Position numbers and translations under genes: made by a program
Notes under the pieces: model-generated
Seen by the model: the letters and a program-made list of their open reading frames with translations, nothing else
Databases searched by the model: none
What the model was told of the DNA's origin: nothing
Source of the DNA: Semisulcospira habei
Lineage: Eukaryota; Mollusca; Gastropoda; Semisulcospiridae
Direction: 5' to 3'
Assembly (NCBI GenBank): GCA_036245525.1
Contig: BTPG01000004.1
Coordinates: forward strand, 216,469,126-216,533,125
DNA length: 64,000 nt
Shown: in pieces, positions 19,869-29,784 of the stretch
How positions within the stretch are numbered: the stretch's first letter is position 1
Layout: each line of letters opens with the position of its first letter

Positions 19869-22800
19869 CATAAGGGCCTGACGAGAGGTGCTTTGACTAA
19901 ATGCAAATCCGCTGCGCCACCGCGTAAACTAGCTCAAGTCATAATGCAAGGGAGAAAACGAAGGCACGCGAAGCGGCGATGTACTGTGATTCCAGAGCAG
20001 TTTTCAACTCTCAAAGCAACCATCCGCCTAAAACCTCGAAGAAACTTAGTAGATATTCTGCCACAAATCTTTCCCAACCTTGTCCTCCGATCAAAACTGA
20101 TAGTTTAGTATCAAGGCTTTTTGCACAGTCAAACATCATTTTAGCAGACGTCCATTTGTTGGGTTTTAAATGTGGCCGGAAATATGTCTCATGCTCATTT
20201 TTCATTGGTATATGTAAATTAGCATATCCAACAAAATTAAAACAAGAGTGCATCATACCGTCCCTCGCGCTGGGACCATATGGCGTTGAGGCGCGTCCCC
20301 TGGGTGGTGGATAGGGGGTCCCTCGTGAGAGGGGTGCAACGAATGAAATAAGGTGCCGTGAACCAACATGGTCTAAGGGAAGGTGACCCCGAGAGAAAAC
20401 CCCTGGTCCTCCTAGTAAGGGGGTTGGGCGTGGGGGTAGCTTCCCCACCCTGCAAAAAGGAAAATAGCTACAAAAACGCCGACGAAAAGACTAACAGTAA
20501 TTCCTTTCCTGGAGGAGGAAGGTTCTTCTACCAGAAGACTTATGACGTCCTGTGGTGAAAGCCGGAAGTCTTCGGAAGCCACAGGACCGAGCCGCCTCTC
20601 TCTATCCAGGGACACAACCATGGGCACATGGAACGTCAAGACCATGTACCAGAGCGGCAAGGCCGCCCAGATAGCAGCGGAAATGCAAAAGTACAACCTT
20701 TCCCTGCTAGGTATCAATGAAGCCAGATGGACGCAGTCTGGCCAGAAAAGGCTGTTAAGTGGGGAGATGATTCTGTATTCAGATCATGAAGAGGAGAATG
20801 CCCCCATACAGAAGGAGTAGCATTCATGCTGTCACCAGTGGCACAGAGAGCGCTGATGGGCTGGGAACCTCTTGGGCCAAGAATTATCACAGCAGCCTTT
20901 AGAACCAAGAAAAAGCTCAAGCTGAACGTCATCCAGTGTTATGCGCCCACCAATGACAGTGACGAGGAAGAGAAACAAGAGTTCTACGACCGACTCCAGA
21001 GTGCCGTGGACAAATGTGCAGAGCGAGACATCACCATCGTCATGGGCGATTTTAATGCCAAAATAGGGGAGGACAACACCGGATACGAAGAGGTGATGGG
21101 GAGAAAGGGACTAGGCTCGGAGATGAGTGAGAACGGGGAGAGGTTTGTAGACTTTTGTGCTCTAAACCGACTTGTCATTGGAGGCAGCATCTTCCCACAC
21201 AGAAGAATACACAAAGCAACGTTGGTCTCACCTGACCATACAACAGAGAACCAAATAGACCATATCTGCATTAGCAAGAAATTTAGAAGATCCCTTCAAG
21301 ATGTTCGAGTGAGGAGGGGAGCAGATGTCGCCTCAGACCACCATCTGCTTACCTTAAGAATGAAGCTCAAGCTAAAGAAAAGCCGCACAGAGACAACAAG
21401 AAGACAGCGCTATAATGTAGGCCTCCTGAGAGAAACTGGAGTTAGAGAAGAGTTCAAACTGGTGCTGTCCAACCGGTTTCAAGCACTACAGGAGCTAGTA
21501 AATGAAGAGGAGGCGGTCACCACAGAGCAGCAGTGGAGGGCAGTTAGAGAGGCGCTGAACTCAACCTGCAAAGACACTGTAGGGTTCAGGAAACACCATC
21601 ACAAGGACTGGCTGTCGGCACAGACCTTGAAGAAGATAGAAGTGAGGAAGCAGAAGAAAGCAGCGGTCAACAACAGTCGCACGAGAGCAGCCAAAGTAAG
21701 GGCACAGGAGGAATACTCGGAAGCCAACCGCGAGGTGAAGAGGAGTATCAGGGCAGACAAGAGGGCCTACACAGACAGCCTGGCAGCAGAGGCAGAAAAG
21801 GCAGCAGGCAGCGGCAACATGAAACAGCTCTACGACATTACCAGAAGATTGTCGGGTAAGTATGGCCATACAGAAAGACCAGTAAAAGACAAAGAAGGCA
21901 AGCCTATTGCAGACAGAGCAGACCAACTCGACAGATGGGCCGAGTATTTTGAAGAGTTACTGAACAGACCTAGCCCACCCGACCCTCCCGACATCCAGCC
22001 AGCAGAGACCGACCTACCCATCAGCTGTGACAGACCCAGCCGGGAAGAGATCAGAAGAACAGTGGTATTTTTGAAGAATGGCAAAGCAGCAGGGTCAGAT
22101 GGCATCCCAGCAGAGTCTCTGAAAGCAGACCTAGAGACAACAGTGGAGATGCTGTACCCACTGTTTGAAAAGATCTGGGAAGAGGAGGTGATGCTAGCTG
22201 ACTGGAAGGAGGGGTACCTAATTAAGCTTCCCAAGAAAGGCGACCTAAGCAAGTGTTCCAACTACAGAGGAATCACCTTGCTGTCAGTACCAGGAAAGGT
22301 CTTCAACAGGATCATCCTAGAGAGAATGAAGAGCTCCGTTGACCCCCAGCTGAGAGACCAGCAAGCAGGATTAAAAAAAAACCGATCATGTACAGACCAG
22401 ATCGCCACTCTCCGCATCATCGTGGAACAGTCTCTGGAGTGGAGCTCCCCGCTGTACGTCAACTTTGTGGATTATGAGAAAGCATTTGACAGCGTGGACC
22501 GAGAGACTCTTTGGAAACTCCTACGACACTACGGTGTACCCACAAAGCTCGTCCGCCTGATCAAGAGCAGCTACGATGGCATGACATGTCGCGTGATCCA
22601 CGAAGGGCAGTTCACCAGGGAGCTCCAGGTCAGAACTGGTGTCAGGCAGGGGTGTCTGCTGTCTCCGTTCCTCTTCCTACTGGCCATAGACTGGGTCATG
22701 AAGATGACCACAGAGCACAGACGAAGTGGAATACAGTGGACACAGCTTGACGACCTCGATTTTGCAGACGACTTGGCATTACTGTCCCACACTCATCAAC

Positions 22801-23926
22801 AAATGCAGGACAAGACCACGAGGCTTGCTGACATCTCGTCCCAAGTGGGCCTCACCATTCACAAACAGAAAACAAAGACAATGAGGCTGAACGCAACCAG
22901 GGAAGAACCAGTCTTGCTTGCTGGCACCCCGTTGGAGGAGGTGGAGTCCTTCACCTATCTCAGGAGCATCATAGACAAAAAAAAAAGGCGGCACTGATGC
23001 AGATGTCAGAGCACGAATCGGTAAAGCCAGAGCAGCCTTTCTCCAGTTAAAAAAAAGTGTGGAGTTCCAGAGAGCTGTCACAACACACCAAAGTCCGGAT
23101 TTTCAACTCCAATGTAAAAGCAGTTCTCCTATATGGAGCAGAGACTTGGAGATTGACAAAAACCACAGTCAACAGAGTACAAACCTTCATGAACAGTTGC
23201 CTTAGAAGAATTTTGAAAATCCACTGGCCAGAGAAGATCAGCAACGTCAGACTCTGGGAGAGAACAGAGCAGATAACAGGAGAGAATGAAATTGGGCGAA
23301 GAAGATGGAGATGGATCGGTCACAGCCTGAGAAAGCCAGCTTCCAGTATCACTAGGCAGGCATTGTCATGGAACCCCCAGGGAAAGAGGAAAAGAGGTAG
23401 GCCGAGAAACTCCTGGCGTCGAGACCTCCAAGCAGACATCAAGAGACTGGGAACCACCTGGAGTAGAATCGAAGGAGAAGCACAGGACAGGAGTTGCTGG
23501 AGGTCTCTCGTCGACGGCCTATACCCGGGTAGGGGTGACAGACATAAGTAAGTAAGTAAGCATCATACCGTCGACATCAACTTGTGACGTGCACGCAGTA
23601 AATCGCTAGAGTTACTTATTTCCCCCAACCCAAAAAGTTCTACTTTAAACACTGCTCAGTTGTCAATATCTTTTCGAGTAATTCGCTTAGACACGGCAGA
23701 AAACAATAGATGCACAGCAGTGCAGAGTGGCCTCTTTCACGGCACTCTACTAAAGGGTTTAACGTTGAACTCTAGATGTTCATAATGAGAAAGAGGTCGG
23801 GGTACTTTCGGCCACAGCTAGAATTTCGCGCTTGATGTTCGTTTCCTCCCTTGTATTCTGACGAGCTAGTTTACGCGGTGGCGCAGTGGATTTGTATTTA
23901 GTCAAAACACCACTCGTCAGGCCCCT
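19869..23926. mobile_element. Mutator-like inverted-repeat element carrying a nested LINE
   Basis: Inverted arms of about 100 bp (19874-19975 and about 23816-23925) share GGGCCTGACGAG, TTTGACTAAAT-CAAATCC, CTGCGCCACCGCGTAAACTAG and AAGGGAG-AAACGAA. The 11-bp sequence ATGATTCCTCG flanks both ends directly (19858-19868 and 23927-23937). Long inverted repeats with a 9-11 bp duplication fit Mutator-like elements. With the LINE removed the element is about 750 bp and has no transposase, so it is non-autonomous. The target is a copy of the CACGTG-ended repeat. Confidence 0.75.
20263..23559 (+). mobile_element. RTE-like non-LTR retrotransposon, copy 2 (degenerate ORF)
   Basis: Near-identical to copy 1 along its length, in the opposite orientation, and flanked by a perfect 13-bp duplication GCATCATACCGTC (20250-20262 and 23560-23572). 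The tail is AAGTAAGTAAGTAAG. The ORF is broken: the equivalent of the copy 1 start codon is ACG (near 20482), a C run one base shorter shifts the frame near 20805, an A run expanded near 22977 shifts it again, and another A-run change lies near 23049. The main open part (20826-22997) keeps GDFNAKIGE, DVASDHHLL, VDYEKAFDSVD and LDFADDLALLSH. The last part (23057-23551) keeps the C-terminal GRPRNSWRRDL block. All shifts are in homopolymers, so assembly error is possible. Confidence 0.92.
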
Positions 23927-24046
23927 ATGATTCCTCGGTGTGAAAATGTTTTGTGTAGAATTCAAGGTTTTTTTTCAGCGTTTTTGAAAACTTTAAAATT
24001 TTAGATCTGCCCGTGCCCATTTGTCTAGTTTGTTCTTGTTGTTTAG

Positions 24047-24262
24047 GTTGGTCATTATACAGATTGGAGCACACTGCACTGCGTCTGCAGACATCTGTCC
24101 ACGATCACCGGCTACATGCATGTAACGAGTGGACTCCTATCTATAGCCCCATCTGTGCCTTTCACCAACCACTCCATCTTGGTTTTCATGATCTTCATTT
24201 GGTTGTTCTACCTGCTCTTTGTCGCGTGGGCATACTACAAACGGGTGGACTCCGTAATTCAG
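24047..24262 (+). CDS. Polycystin-1-like gene: GPS cleavage motif and TM1
   Basis: Begins in phase 0 after TTGTTTAG and ends in phase 0 at CAG|GTTATT. It reads VGHYTDWSTLHCVCRHLS, which completes the GPS motif with its Trp, the C-x-C pair and the HL|S tripeptide where GAIN domains self-cleave. After a short linker (GYMHVTSGLLSIAPS, PFTNHS) it enters a hydrophobic segment from ILVFMIFIWLFYLLFVAW, the first transmembrane helix, followed by basic YYKRVDSVIQ. The order GPS, TM1, then PLAT in the next exons identifies the polycystin-1 family (PKD1, PKD1L1-3). Which member it is cannot be decided here. Confidence 0.9.
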
Positions 24263-24277
24263 GTTATTACTCTATTG

Positions 24278-24280
<3 letters not shown>

Positions 24281-24363
<83 letters not shown>
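24281..24363 (+). repeat. (CA)n microsatellite
   Basis: An almost pure CA run within 20 bases of the preceding exon's donor. It is also where the 3' end of an antisense LINE copy ends. Confidence 0.97.
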
Positions 24364-24366
<3 letters not shown>

Positions 24367-25116
24367 ATACAACAATCCAATACAATAATACTTCGTTCAT
24401 CCCTCATGGGGAAATTGCATGTCTACCGATTAAGAAGATACAAATTAAGACGCACATACCGATAATCACATATAAATATTCCATCGAGGATGTACTTGAG
24501 GACGGAGGCCTGGGGCGCGACTGGTGGTTGGGGTGGGGGTAGGTGTGGAAAAAAGGTGGATTGGGGTGGTGAGATGGTAAATGGCGGTAGGTGTGAGGAG
24601 GGAGTTGGTGGTACAGCAAGCTGTGTGTTCATCTTTTTCTGTATCTCCCGGATTAGATGGACGTGGCGCTCTGTCGGACAGAAGGCAGTCTGTCCACGTT
24701 GTCGTCAGTGGCATGCTGGCAAGGCCGCCCACTGGCTGAGAGGCAGGACGGTGTTGAGCGCTGGTATGATTCTTGGCTCCGGGTCTGGGGAGATACCTGT
24801 TCCTCGTCTGGATTAGTAGCGGGACCGTTGCTGCTGGTGACCTCAGGCGGACACGCAGCCAGAGGAGATTTGGCCACATTTGACTGAGGGCGCGCGGTGG
24901 GCGTGGCCTGCGGATGGACGGGAGAGGGTGTTAGATTAGGCGTGCTACTGGTGGGGAAACGGGGGGACGGTAGAGGGTGGGGGATTTGTCGTGTCACGGG
25001 TGGATGAAGGGTGGACGGGAGAGAGTGAGGTGTAAGCCGTATCACGTGTGGAGGCAACTTGGACGGGAGATGTGATAGCCACATCAGGGATTCCGTGATC
25101 GCAGTCGCGTGATCAG

Positions 25117-25839
25117 TCAGGGGGATGAGTGGCGAGGAGGCTGGCTGGCGGAGAATAGGAGTCGCCCCGAGGCAGGATCGATAGGATGGGGTGTGCGGGG
25201 CTCGCGGGCTGGAAGAAGGGCCAGGCGAGGACGAGTGGGCATGGTCTGGGCGTGGTCCCTGGGCAGGCCAGAGGAAAAGGGGTGGTGGGGTAGCTGGCTG
25301 GCGGCACACAGGGGCAGGTGACTGAAGGTGGGCGGTGGTGCATCATCTTCGTCAGAGAGGTTTTGCAGTGACCTGACAAGGGCACACGGCTGGTGAAACT
25401 CTGTCTGTACCCATTTGTCAGCACGTACTCCCTGGGTCAGAGACGTGCCGCCCAGACTTCGGTTGAGCTTGTAGTACAGGCTGACCATAATGCACTTGAC
25501 GCCCGTCCGCTTTACTTGCAATAACGTCTTGGCGAGGGTGTCGGGGATGCCGGCGGCGCGAGTGCGTATGCTGACGTCTGTCCGTGTGATAGTTTTATTG
25601 TTAAAGTCCGTGTCCATTGATATCATCTCATATCCACTGTTGGCCGACTGAATTAGATGGACGTAACGGATGGACAGGGCCCGCCTCCAGCGCAGCAGGA
25701 CATCGATGCTTGAGTCGGTCAAAACTTTCTGTTCATCGTCAAGCGTGTCGCACCACAGGATCATTGGGACAAGGGGTTTGAGAGGGAGCTTTGAACTGTA
25801 GAGCGGGCTGACGTAACAGAACTGGGGAAGAAAGCGCAA
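25117..25839 (-). pseudogene. LINE ORF1 N-terminal domain, second copy
   Basis: Homologous to the 8036 domain. The - strand reads LLRWRRALSIRYVHLIQSAN, then LAKTLLQVKRTGVKCIMVSL and GGTSLTQGVRADKWVQTEF, aligning with RWRTALYHRYLHLLQ, LGKTFIQVRG and GGTCLIQGHNKDAWVVSEY of the first copy. A Pro-rich region follows, open in overlapping frames to about 24466. The upstream part (26445-26116) begins MARSLPVECARLTACTNCAR and contains a C-x2-C and H-x2-H arrangement that may be a zinc-binding motif. A foldback element (25917-26154) separates the two parts. The function of this domain is unknown to me. Confidence 0.65.
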
Positions 25840-25916
25840 TTATGGACACAGAGTGCACGAAGAGTGAGAGGGTGCGAGGGGAGATCAGAGGAGTAGATCT
25901 GACGGAGTGAGGTGGG

Positions 25917-26154
25917 TTAACCCTTTTAGCGCCATGGGCGCATTTCCCGAATTTTCGAAGTGTTACCTTAACGACTATGCACCACTTGCAGGAGATGGAT
26001 TAACCATGATAATTCAAGGGAAGTGCCAGGTTAGCTTGGCGCCTGAAGGCGCCAAACTAATCTGGTACTAAGGCACTAAGCTAACCTGGCACTACCCTTG
26101 AATTATCATGGTAAATCAATTTCCTGCTGTATGTGTTGGCGCTAAAAGGGTTAA
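25917..26154. mobile_element. TTAA-bounded foldback element, copy 3 (inside LINE ORF1)
   Basis: Starts TTAACCCTTTTAGCGCC and ends GGCGCTAAAAGGGTTAA, an exact 17-base inverted pair. The centre has CCAGGTTAGCTTGGCGCC with two fold-back repeats, suggesting a small internal duplication. It interrupts the antisense ORF1 copy, so it inserted after that LINE. Confidence 0.92.
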
Positions 26155-26454
26155 AAAACGGAGGATGGGCAGGTCTGAGAAGCCGCTCAAGGAGCGGAAA
26201 GGGGTAGATGGGAAGGGGAGGGGGGTACGGAGAGGGGGAGGGGGAAGTAGAGGGGGGTGGGCGGAGAGGGGGACGGGGTACTGGAGGGGGGTGAGTAGGG
26301 GTGAGTCAAGTGCGTGGTACTTGATGGCATGGATCGGTGACGTAGGATGCCGGACATGCCAAGCTGCTGACCCGTGGCAGATATATCTGGCACAGTTTGT
26401 ACAGGCGGTCAGGCGTGCGCACTCGACGGGTAGACTGCGCGCCATGATCCGACA

Positions 26455-27294
26455 GCATCGCCTTGTGTAAACACTGCTGGCGGTTGAGTTACAAATCCCG
26501 CTAATTATAGAGTGAGGATGGGTGGCACCAGTTACGTCACAAAGACAGAGGTGTTAGCCTGCTCACCATTGTGGTAAGTCTGTGAAACATGCAGCGTTGA
26601 TGTGAGAGGCATGTAATAAAATAGTTTTTGGCTCATTTGCGAAGCAAAAGTGTCTATGTTTTGGGCCAGTGGCCACAGGAAAATGGAAACTAAAGAGGTA
26701 CACAAGAAGACGGCTTGTAGTCTCGCCTAAACTGCATAGCACAATGCAGGATTTGAAATAAGTTTCAAATCACCGCACACACAAAACACACGATTATGTC
26801 ACCACTCCCCAATACGACGAAATCGCAAAATATCCATTGAGTCCACAGAGTTCACAGAGTAGGCTAATGTGCACAATTAGAAGACGTCCACTACAAAAAT
26901 TGTATTAAGTCCCTCAAACTAATTACTTCTCGTCACTACGTTCGACAGCACAGCCGAGAGATAGGAATAGTCGACCGCCCCCGACGGCGGTCAGTATCCA
27001 AGGGGGAAAAAACGGATTTGTTCAATAGCATGTCCGTTGAAAGGTCCTGGTAAATCAATGTGGCGCAGTTGGAGTGCGCCTGAGTTGATCAGTGTTCAGG
27101 TCGTACTCCATAGGCAATAGATTTTCCTGTCCCCCATAACCCGCCCGTCAGGGCCGTCCATGATCACCTCGGTGCTGTGGACGTTAAACCCGAACTAACC
27201 AACCACGGCGGTCAGTGAGTAGAGTTGAACGAGCATTCTATGGCATGTAACGACTTTTTGGAAGGGTTTTAATCACAGAATCGATAGTCTCTAT
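26455..27294. other. Intronic, with a CACGTG-element 5' fragment and a SINE-like segment
   Basis: About 26627-26710 begins TTTTGGCTCATTTGCGAAGC like the CACGTG-ended element. About 27045-27200 contains GTGGCGCAGTTGGAGTGCGC, which resembles a tRNA-like A box, and ends GGACGTTAAACCCGAACTAA. It may be a tRNA-derived SINE, but a clear B box is not seen. Confidence 0.4.
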
Positions 27295-27490
27295 TTGGCT
27301 AACGTGCGACGCAAACACGAGTCTTTGTTGTGGGCCAGTGGTCGTCCGTTCTTCGTCCGCCGTCGTCGGTGGTAAACTTTAACATTGGTAGTTTATCGGC
27401 CACTATTCGAGACACAGTCTTCAAACTTGGCCCAAGGATACTTTGCAGCAAGACCTTTCTAAACTTACCAATACCTGCTGTGTTGGAGGG
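27295..27490 (+). mobile_element. CACGTG-ended element, 5' fragment
   Basis: TTGGCTAACGTGCGACGCAA followed by the GGGCCAGTGGTCGTCCGT segment and ACCTTTCTAAACTTACCAAT. It is truncated before the internal modules. Confidence 0.75.
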
Positions 27491-27729
27491 GGGTGGGGGT
27501 GATGCCCTTAAATCGTGATACAGTGATGCATGATTGGCGGGGTGTTTTTTTTTTTTCGGTTTTCGTGATTGCAGTCTTTTTTCATCCTCGTGGCTCGTGA
27601 GAAAAAGGTCGTCGTAAAAAGTAAAAGTCAAAATAAAATCTTCGTGATCCGTGAACAAGTCCAGGTTATTTCGCGACACGTTAAAGGAAGGGTGCATCAG
27701 CACATTAAATTCTGCCGTAGACATCTTAC

Positions 27730-27905
27730 TCCCCTCAACCCCCCCCCCCTCCCCTCCCCTCCCCCCCCCCCTCCGCCCACCCCTTTTCATATCCTCGCCC
27801 CCTTCCCCGTCCTTTGGTTTTCCGGCCAGTTTTAAGAACTGTCAACACCTCCCCCCCCCCCACACACACACACACACACAAACCCCCACTCCACCCCTAC
27901 CCCCT
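27730..27905 (+). repeat. C-rich and (CA)n low-complexity tract
   Basis: Interrupted poly-C, CCT-rich and CACACA stretches. The Pro-rich reading frames through it are artefacts. Confidence 0.85.
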
Positions 27906-28067
27906 TGTCAGATGTTGGGCACAGAAGGGGCCGGCCCAAGGGTCCTCTGCACACTGGGGAGGAACTATGCCCTCTGCATAAATTTTGAGTGACCCAATTT
28001 CCTGGCAGTGAAGTGAGTTTGACGTCTTGACTGCCAAGAAAAAATTGAACACCAGGCAGAAGAGAGA

Positions 28068-28127
28068 GGTATAGATCCTCATGAGCCCCCGCATTTGCGG
28101 GGGCTCATGAGGATCTATGCCTCATGC
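28068..28127. repeat. Hairpin, ATCCTCATGAGCCCCCGC family, copy 1
   Basis: A perfect inverted pair reading AGATCCTCATGAGCCCCCGC with its complement around a 4-base loop. It sits within a larger element that probably ends at the AAGGGGTTAA near 28263. Relatives are at 29181-29235, 36687-36746, 38969-39030 and 57322-57394. Confidence 0.85.
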
Positions 28128-28308
28128 TGACGCCATTTTGTACCCCTGCGCCTTGGACGGCTTTTGGATTTGCGTCAACGAATTCGGCATTGATTTTTTT
28201 TTTAAAAAATAATGGTTTAAAGCGATTTTCCAAAAAACGAAAGTCTGCGTAGGCTGGCAATGAAGGGGTTAACAAAAATCGTCACAGTTAAACTGCCTGT
28301 GTCTACAG

Positions 28309-28446
28309 GGGCGCAAAATAACAGTTCTGCCAGACAACGAAATTGGCGACAATTACGTGTACCTGCTATGCTGCGTGACAGGATGGTTCTGGAACGCCGG
28401 TACTACATCCCATGTCTACTTCTATCTGAAAGGCACCAGAGGCATG
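28309..28446 (+). CDS. Polycystin-1-like gene: PLAT domain exon 1
   Basis: Phase 0 at both ends, from TCTACAG to a GTGAGT donor (28447). It reads GRKITVLPDNEIGDNYVYLL, CCVTGWFWNAGTTSHVYFYL and KGTRGM. The pattern Y-x-Y-L ... TGW-x-x-AGTT-x-x-V-x-x-x-L-x-G is the first half of a PLAT (LH2) domain, an intracellular beta-sandwich placed directly after TM1 in the polycystin-1 family, where it binds lipids and partner proteins. It joins the previous exon without a gap (...DSVIQ-GRKITVL). Confidence 0.92.
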
Positions 28447-28481
28447 GTGAGTGCGAAGCACACACGTTAAACGTTTAGGGC

Positions 28482-28693
28482 TTAACTCATTCAGCGCCGA
28501 CACACCACAGGAAGACAGATATAGCATGACAGTTCAAGGGTGGTGCCAGAATAGCTTGGCGTCCATAGGCGCCAAGCTATTCTGGCACCACCCGTGAACT
28601 ATCATGCTCGATGTGTCTCGAGAATTGTAATAAAGTCCTTCAGCCGGCAGCTTCCAAATTTGGGGATTTCGGGCCTGGGGTAGAATGTGTTAA
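28482..28693. mobile_element. TTAA-bounded foldback element, copy 4
   Basis: TTAACTCATTCAGCGCCGAC on the left and a right end reading GGGTAGAATGTGTTAA. The central stem is TGGTGCCAGAATAGCTTGGC with its complement. It starts only 35 bases after the PLAT exon 1 donor. Confidence 0.88.
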
Positions 28694-28739
28694 CGTCTTT
28701 TGTCCACCACGAAGGTGATTTTATCGAAATAGGGTCTGA

Positions 28740-28905
28740 ACAAATTTTGGCCCCAGCTGGATTCGAACCCGAGACCTTTCGGACGAGAGTCGAACGCTCT
28801 ACCACCGAGCCACCCAGCTTCCCAGTGCCTGATAGGAGGGGGCAAGGGATCTAACCGTTTTTATGTCCAGCGCTGAGTAATTCCCCTTTGATATGTGTAC
28901 ATATC
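28740..28905 (-). mobile_element. tRNA-derived SINE
   Basis: The - strand carries a tRNA-like head: GGGTGGCTCGGTGGTAGAGC (A-box-like), an anticodon-arm region around TTCGACTCTCGTCCG, and GGGTTCGAATCC (a perfect B box). Upstream of the head (28821-28905) is a segment shared with about 3845-3925. It is not a functional tRNA gene, because the 5' acceptor does not pair and it is embedded in longer repeat sequence. Confidence 0.6.
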
Positions 28906-29180
28906 ACATTAAACTTGAACCTGAAAATATCAGATTTTCCTTCTGTTTTTGTAACCTTTCAATCTATGACATGTCTGTCAATCAAGGCAGGAAACATTGG
29001 TTAACAGTTGGTGGATGGAAGAGTTGAGTAAAGCTCGCAAACAGCATCATAAACACGGCAACTTTTTGACGACATCGATTACCTGGTAACCTCCTCCCTG
29101 CCAACGGACGTACATTTTGTTTCTGCAAACTGAGTTCATTCAACGACCAAATGTCATGGATATGAATTGGTCTCAACAAG

Positions 29181-29235
29181 AGGTATATATCCGCATGAGC
29201 CACCGCAGTAGCGGGGGTTGATGAGGATCTATGCC
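29181..29235. repeat. Hairpin, ATCCTCATGAGCCCCCGC family, copy 2
   Basis: AAGAGGTATATATCCGCATG on the left, with TGATGAGGATCTATGCCT on the right as a decayed complement. Confidence 0.7.
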
Positions 29236-29422
29236 TGTTGCAGTTGGATTCGTGTTTACTTTTTTCAAGCAGAGAAGGGGTTAACACAGGCAGTAATAAA
29301 TACTACCCGTGTGAAGAGGTGGTCTCAGTCGCGGGGGAGGAAGAGGGGGGGAGGGGGGATCAAGATGCTCGCTTTTTCCCGGGCATGGAAGTGTTACGTC
29401 GCCCTGTGGTTCTCCGTTTCAG

Positions 29423-29568
29423 AGCAAAGTGCACAAAGCAGTGGACATGCACAAGCAAGTATTCAAGACGGGCGGGTTAGACTGGTTTCTCATGACTACC
29501 CCCGCCTCGCTTGGTCGAGTCAAGTCCATTGTCATCTGGACCGATTGCACCGGCGAGTCCCCTAGCTG
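29423..29568 (+). CDS. Polycystin-1-like gene: PLAT domain exon 2
   Basis: Starts in phase 0 after TCCGTTTCAG and ends with two bases of a Trp codon at GTAAGT (29569). It reads SKVHKAVDMHKQVFKTGGLD, WFLMTTPASLGRVKSIVIW and TDCTGESPSW. The blocks F-x-x-GG-x-D-x-FL, a LG-x-x-x-S-x-x-x-W segment and D-x-x-G-x-x-PSW are the second half of the PLAT domain. The split Trp codon (TG + G) joins the next exon correctly to give WYL. Confidence 0.93.
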
Positions 29569-29608
29569 GTAAGTACGCACTACGCGTTAAGCTTGGAATT
29601 CTCAATTC

Positions 29609-29730
29609 ATGTTTGGCTCACGTGCGACAGCAAAGTGAATCTATGAAATGGGCCACTGGTCGTCTGTCCGTCGTCCGTCGTCGGTGTCAAAAAAACTTTC
29701 AAATTCCTCGTCAAAGATCCCCCGGATCAA
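29609..29730 (+). mobile_element. CACGTG-ended element, 5' fragment
   Basis: TTTGGCTCACGTGCGACAGC, GTGAATCTATGAAATGGGCC and the GTCCGTCGTCCGTCG segment, then lost. It is non-coding. Confidence 0.7.
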
Positions 29731-29784
29731 GGGAACATGGATACACATGTACTAAGAAAACCTTCCTGAGCTCCTCTGTAAAGG

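Larger units (their letters stand above)
24366..26450 (-). mobile_element. Antisense LINE copy with ORF1, internally deleted
   Basis: Read on the - strand, ORF1 runs from about 26445 toward 24480, followed by a LINE-type 3' end (AATTTCCCCATGAGGGATGA ... TATTGTATTGG) that merges into a TG repeat. No endonuclease or reverse transcriptase is present, so this copy has lost ORF2. It lies in the intron after the TM1 exon. Confidence 0.65.

Noticed and set aside
28745..28820. A functional tRNA gene on the - strand
   Set aside because: The A-like and B boxes are present, but a proper acceptor stem is not, and it is embedded in a longer repeat. It is treated as a SINE head.
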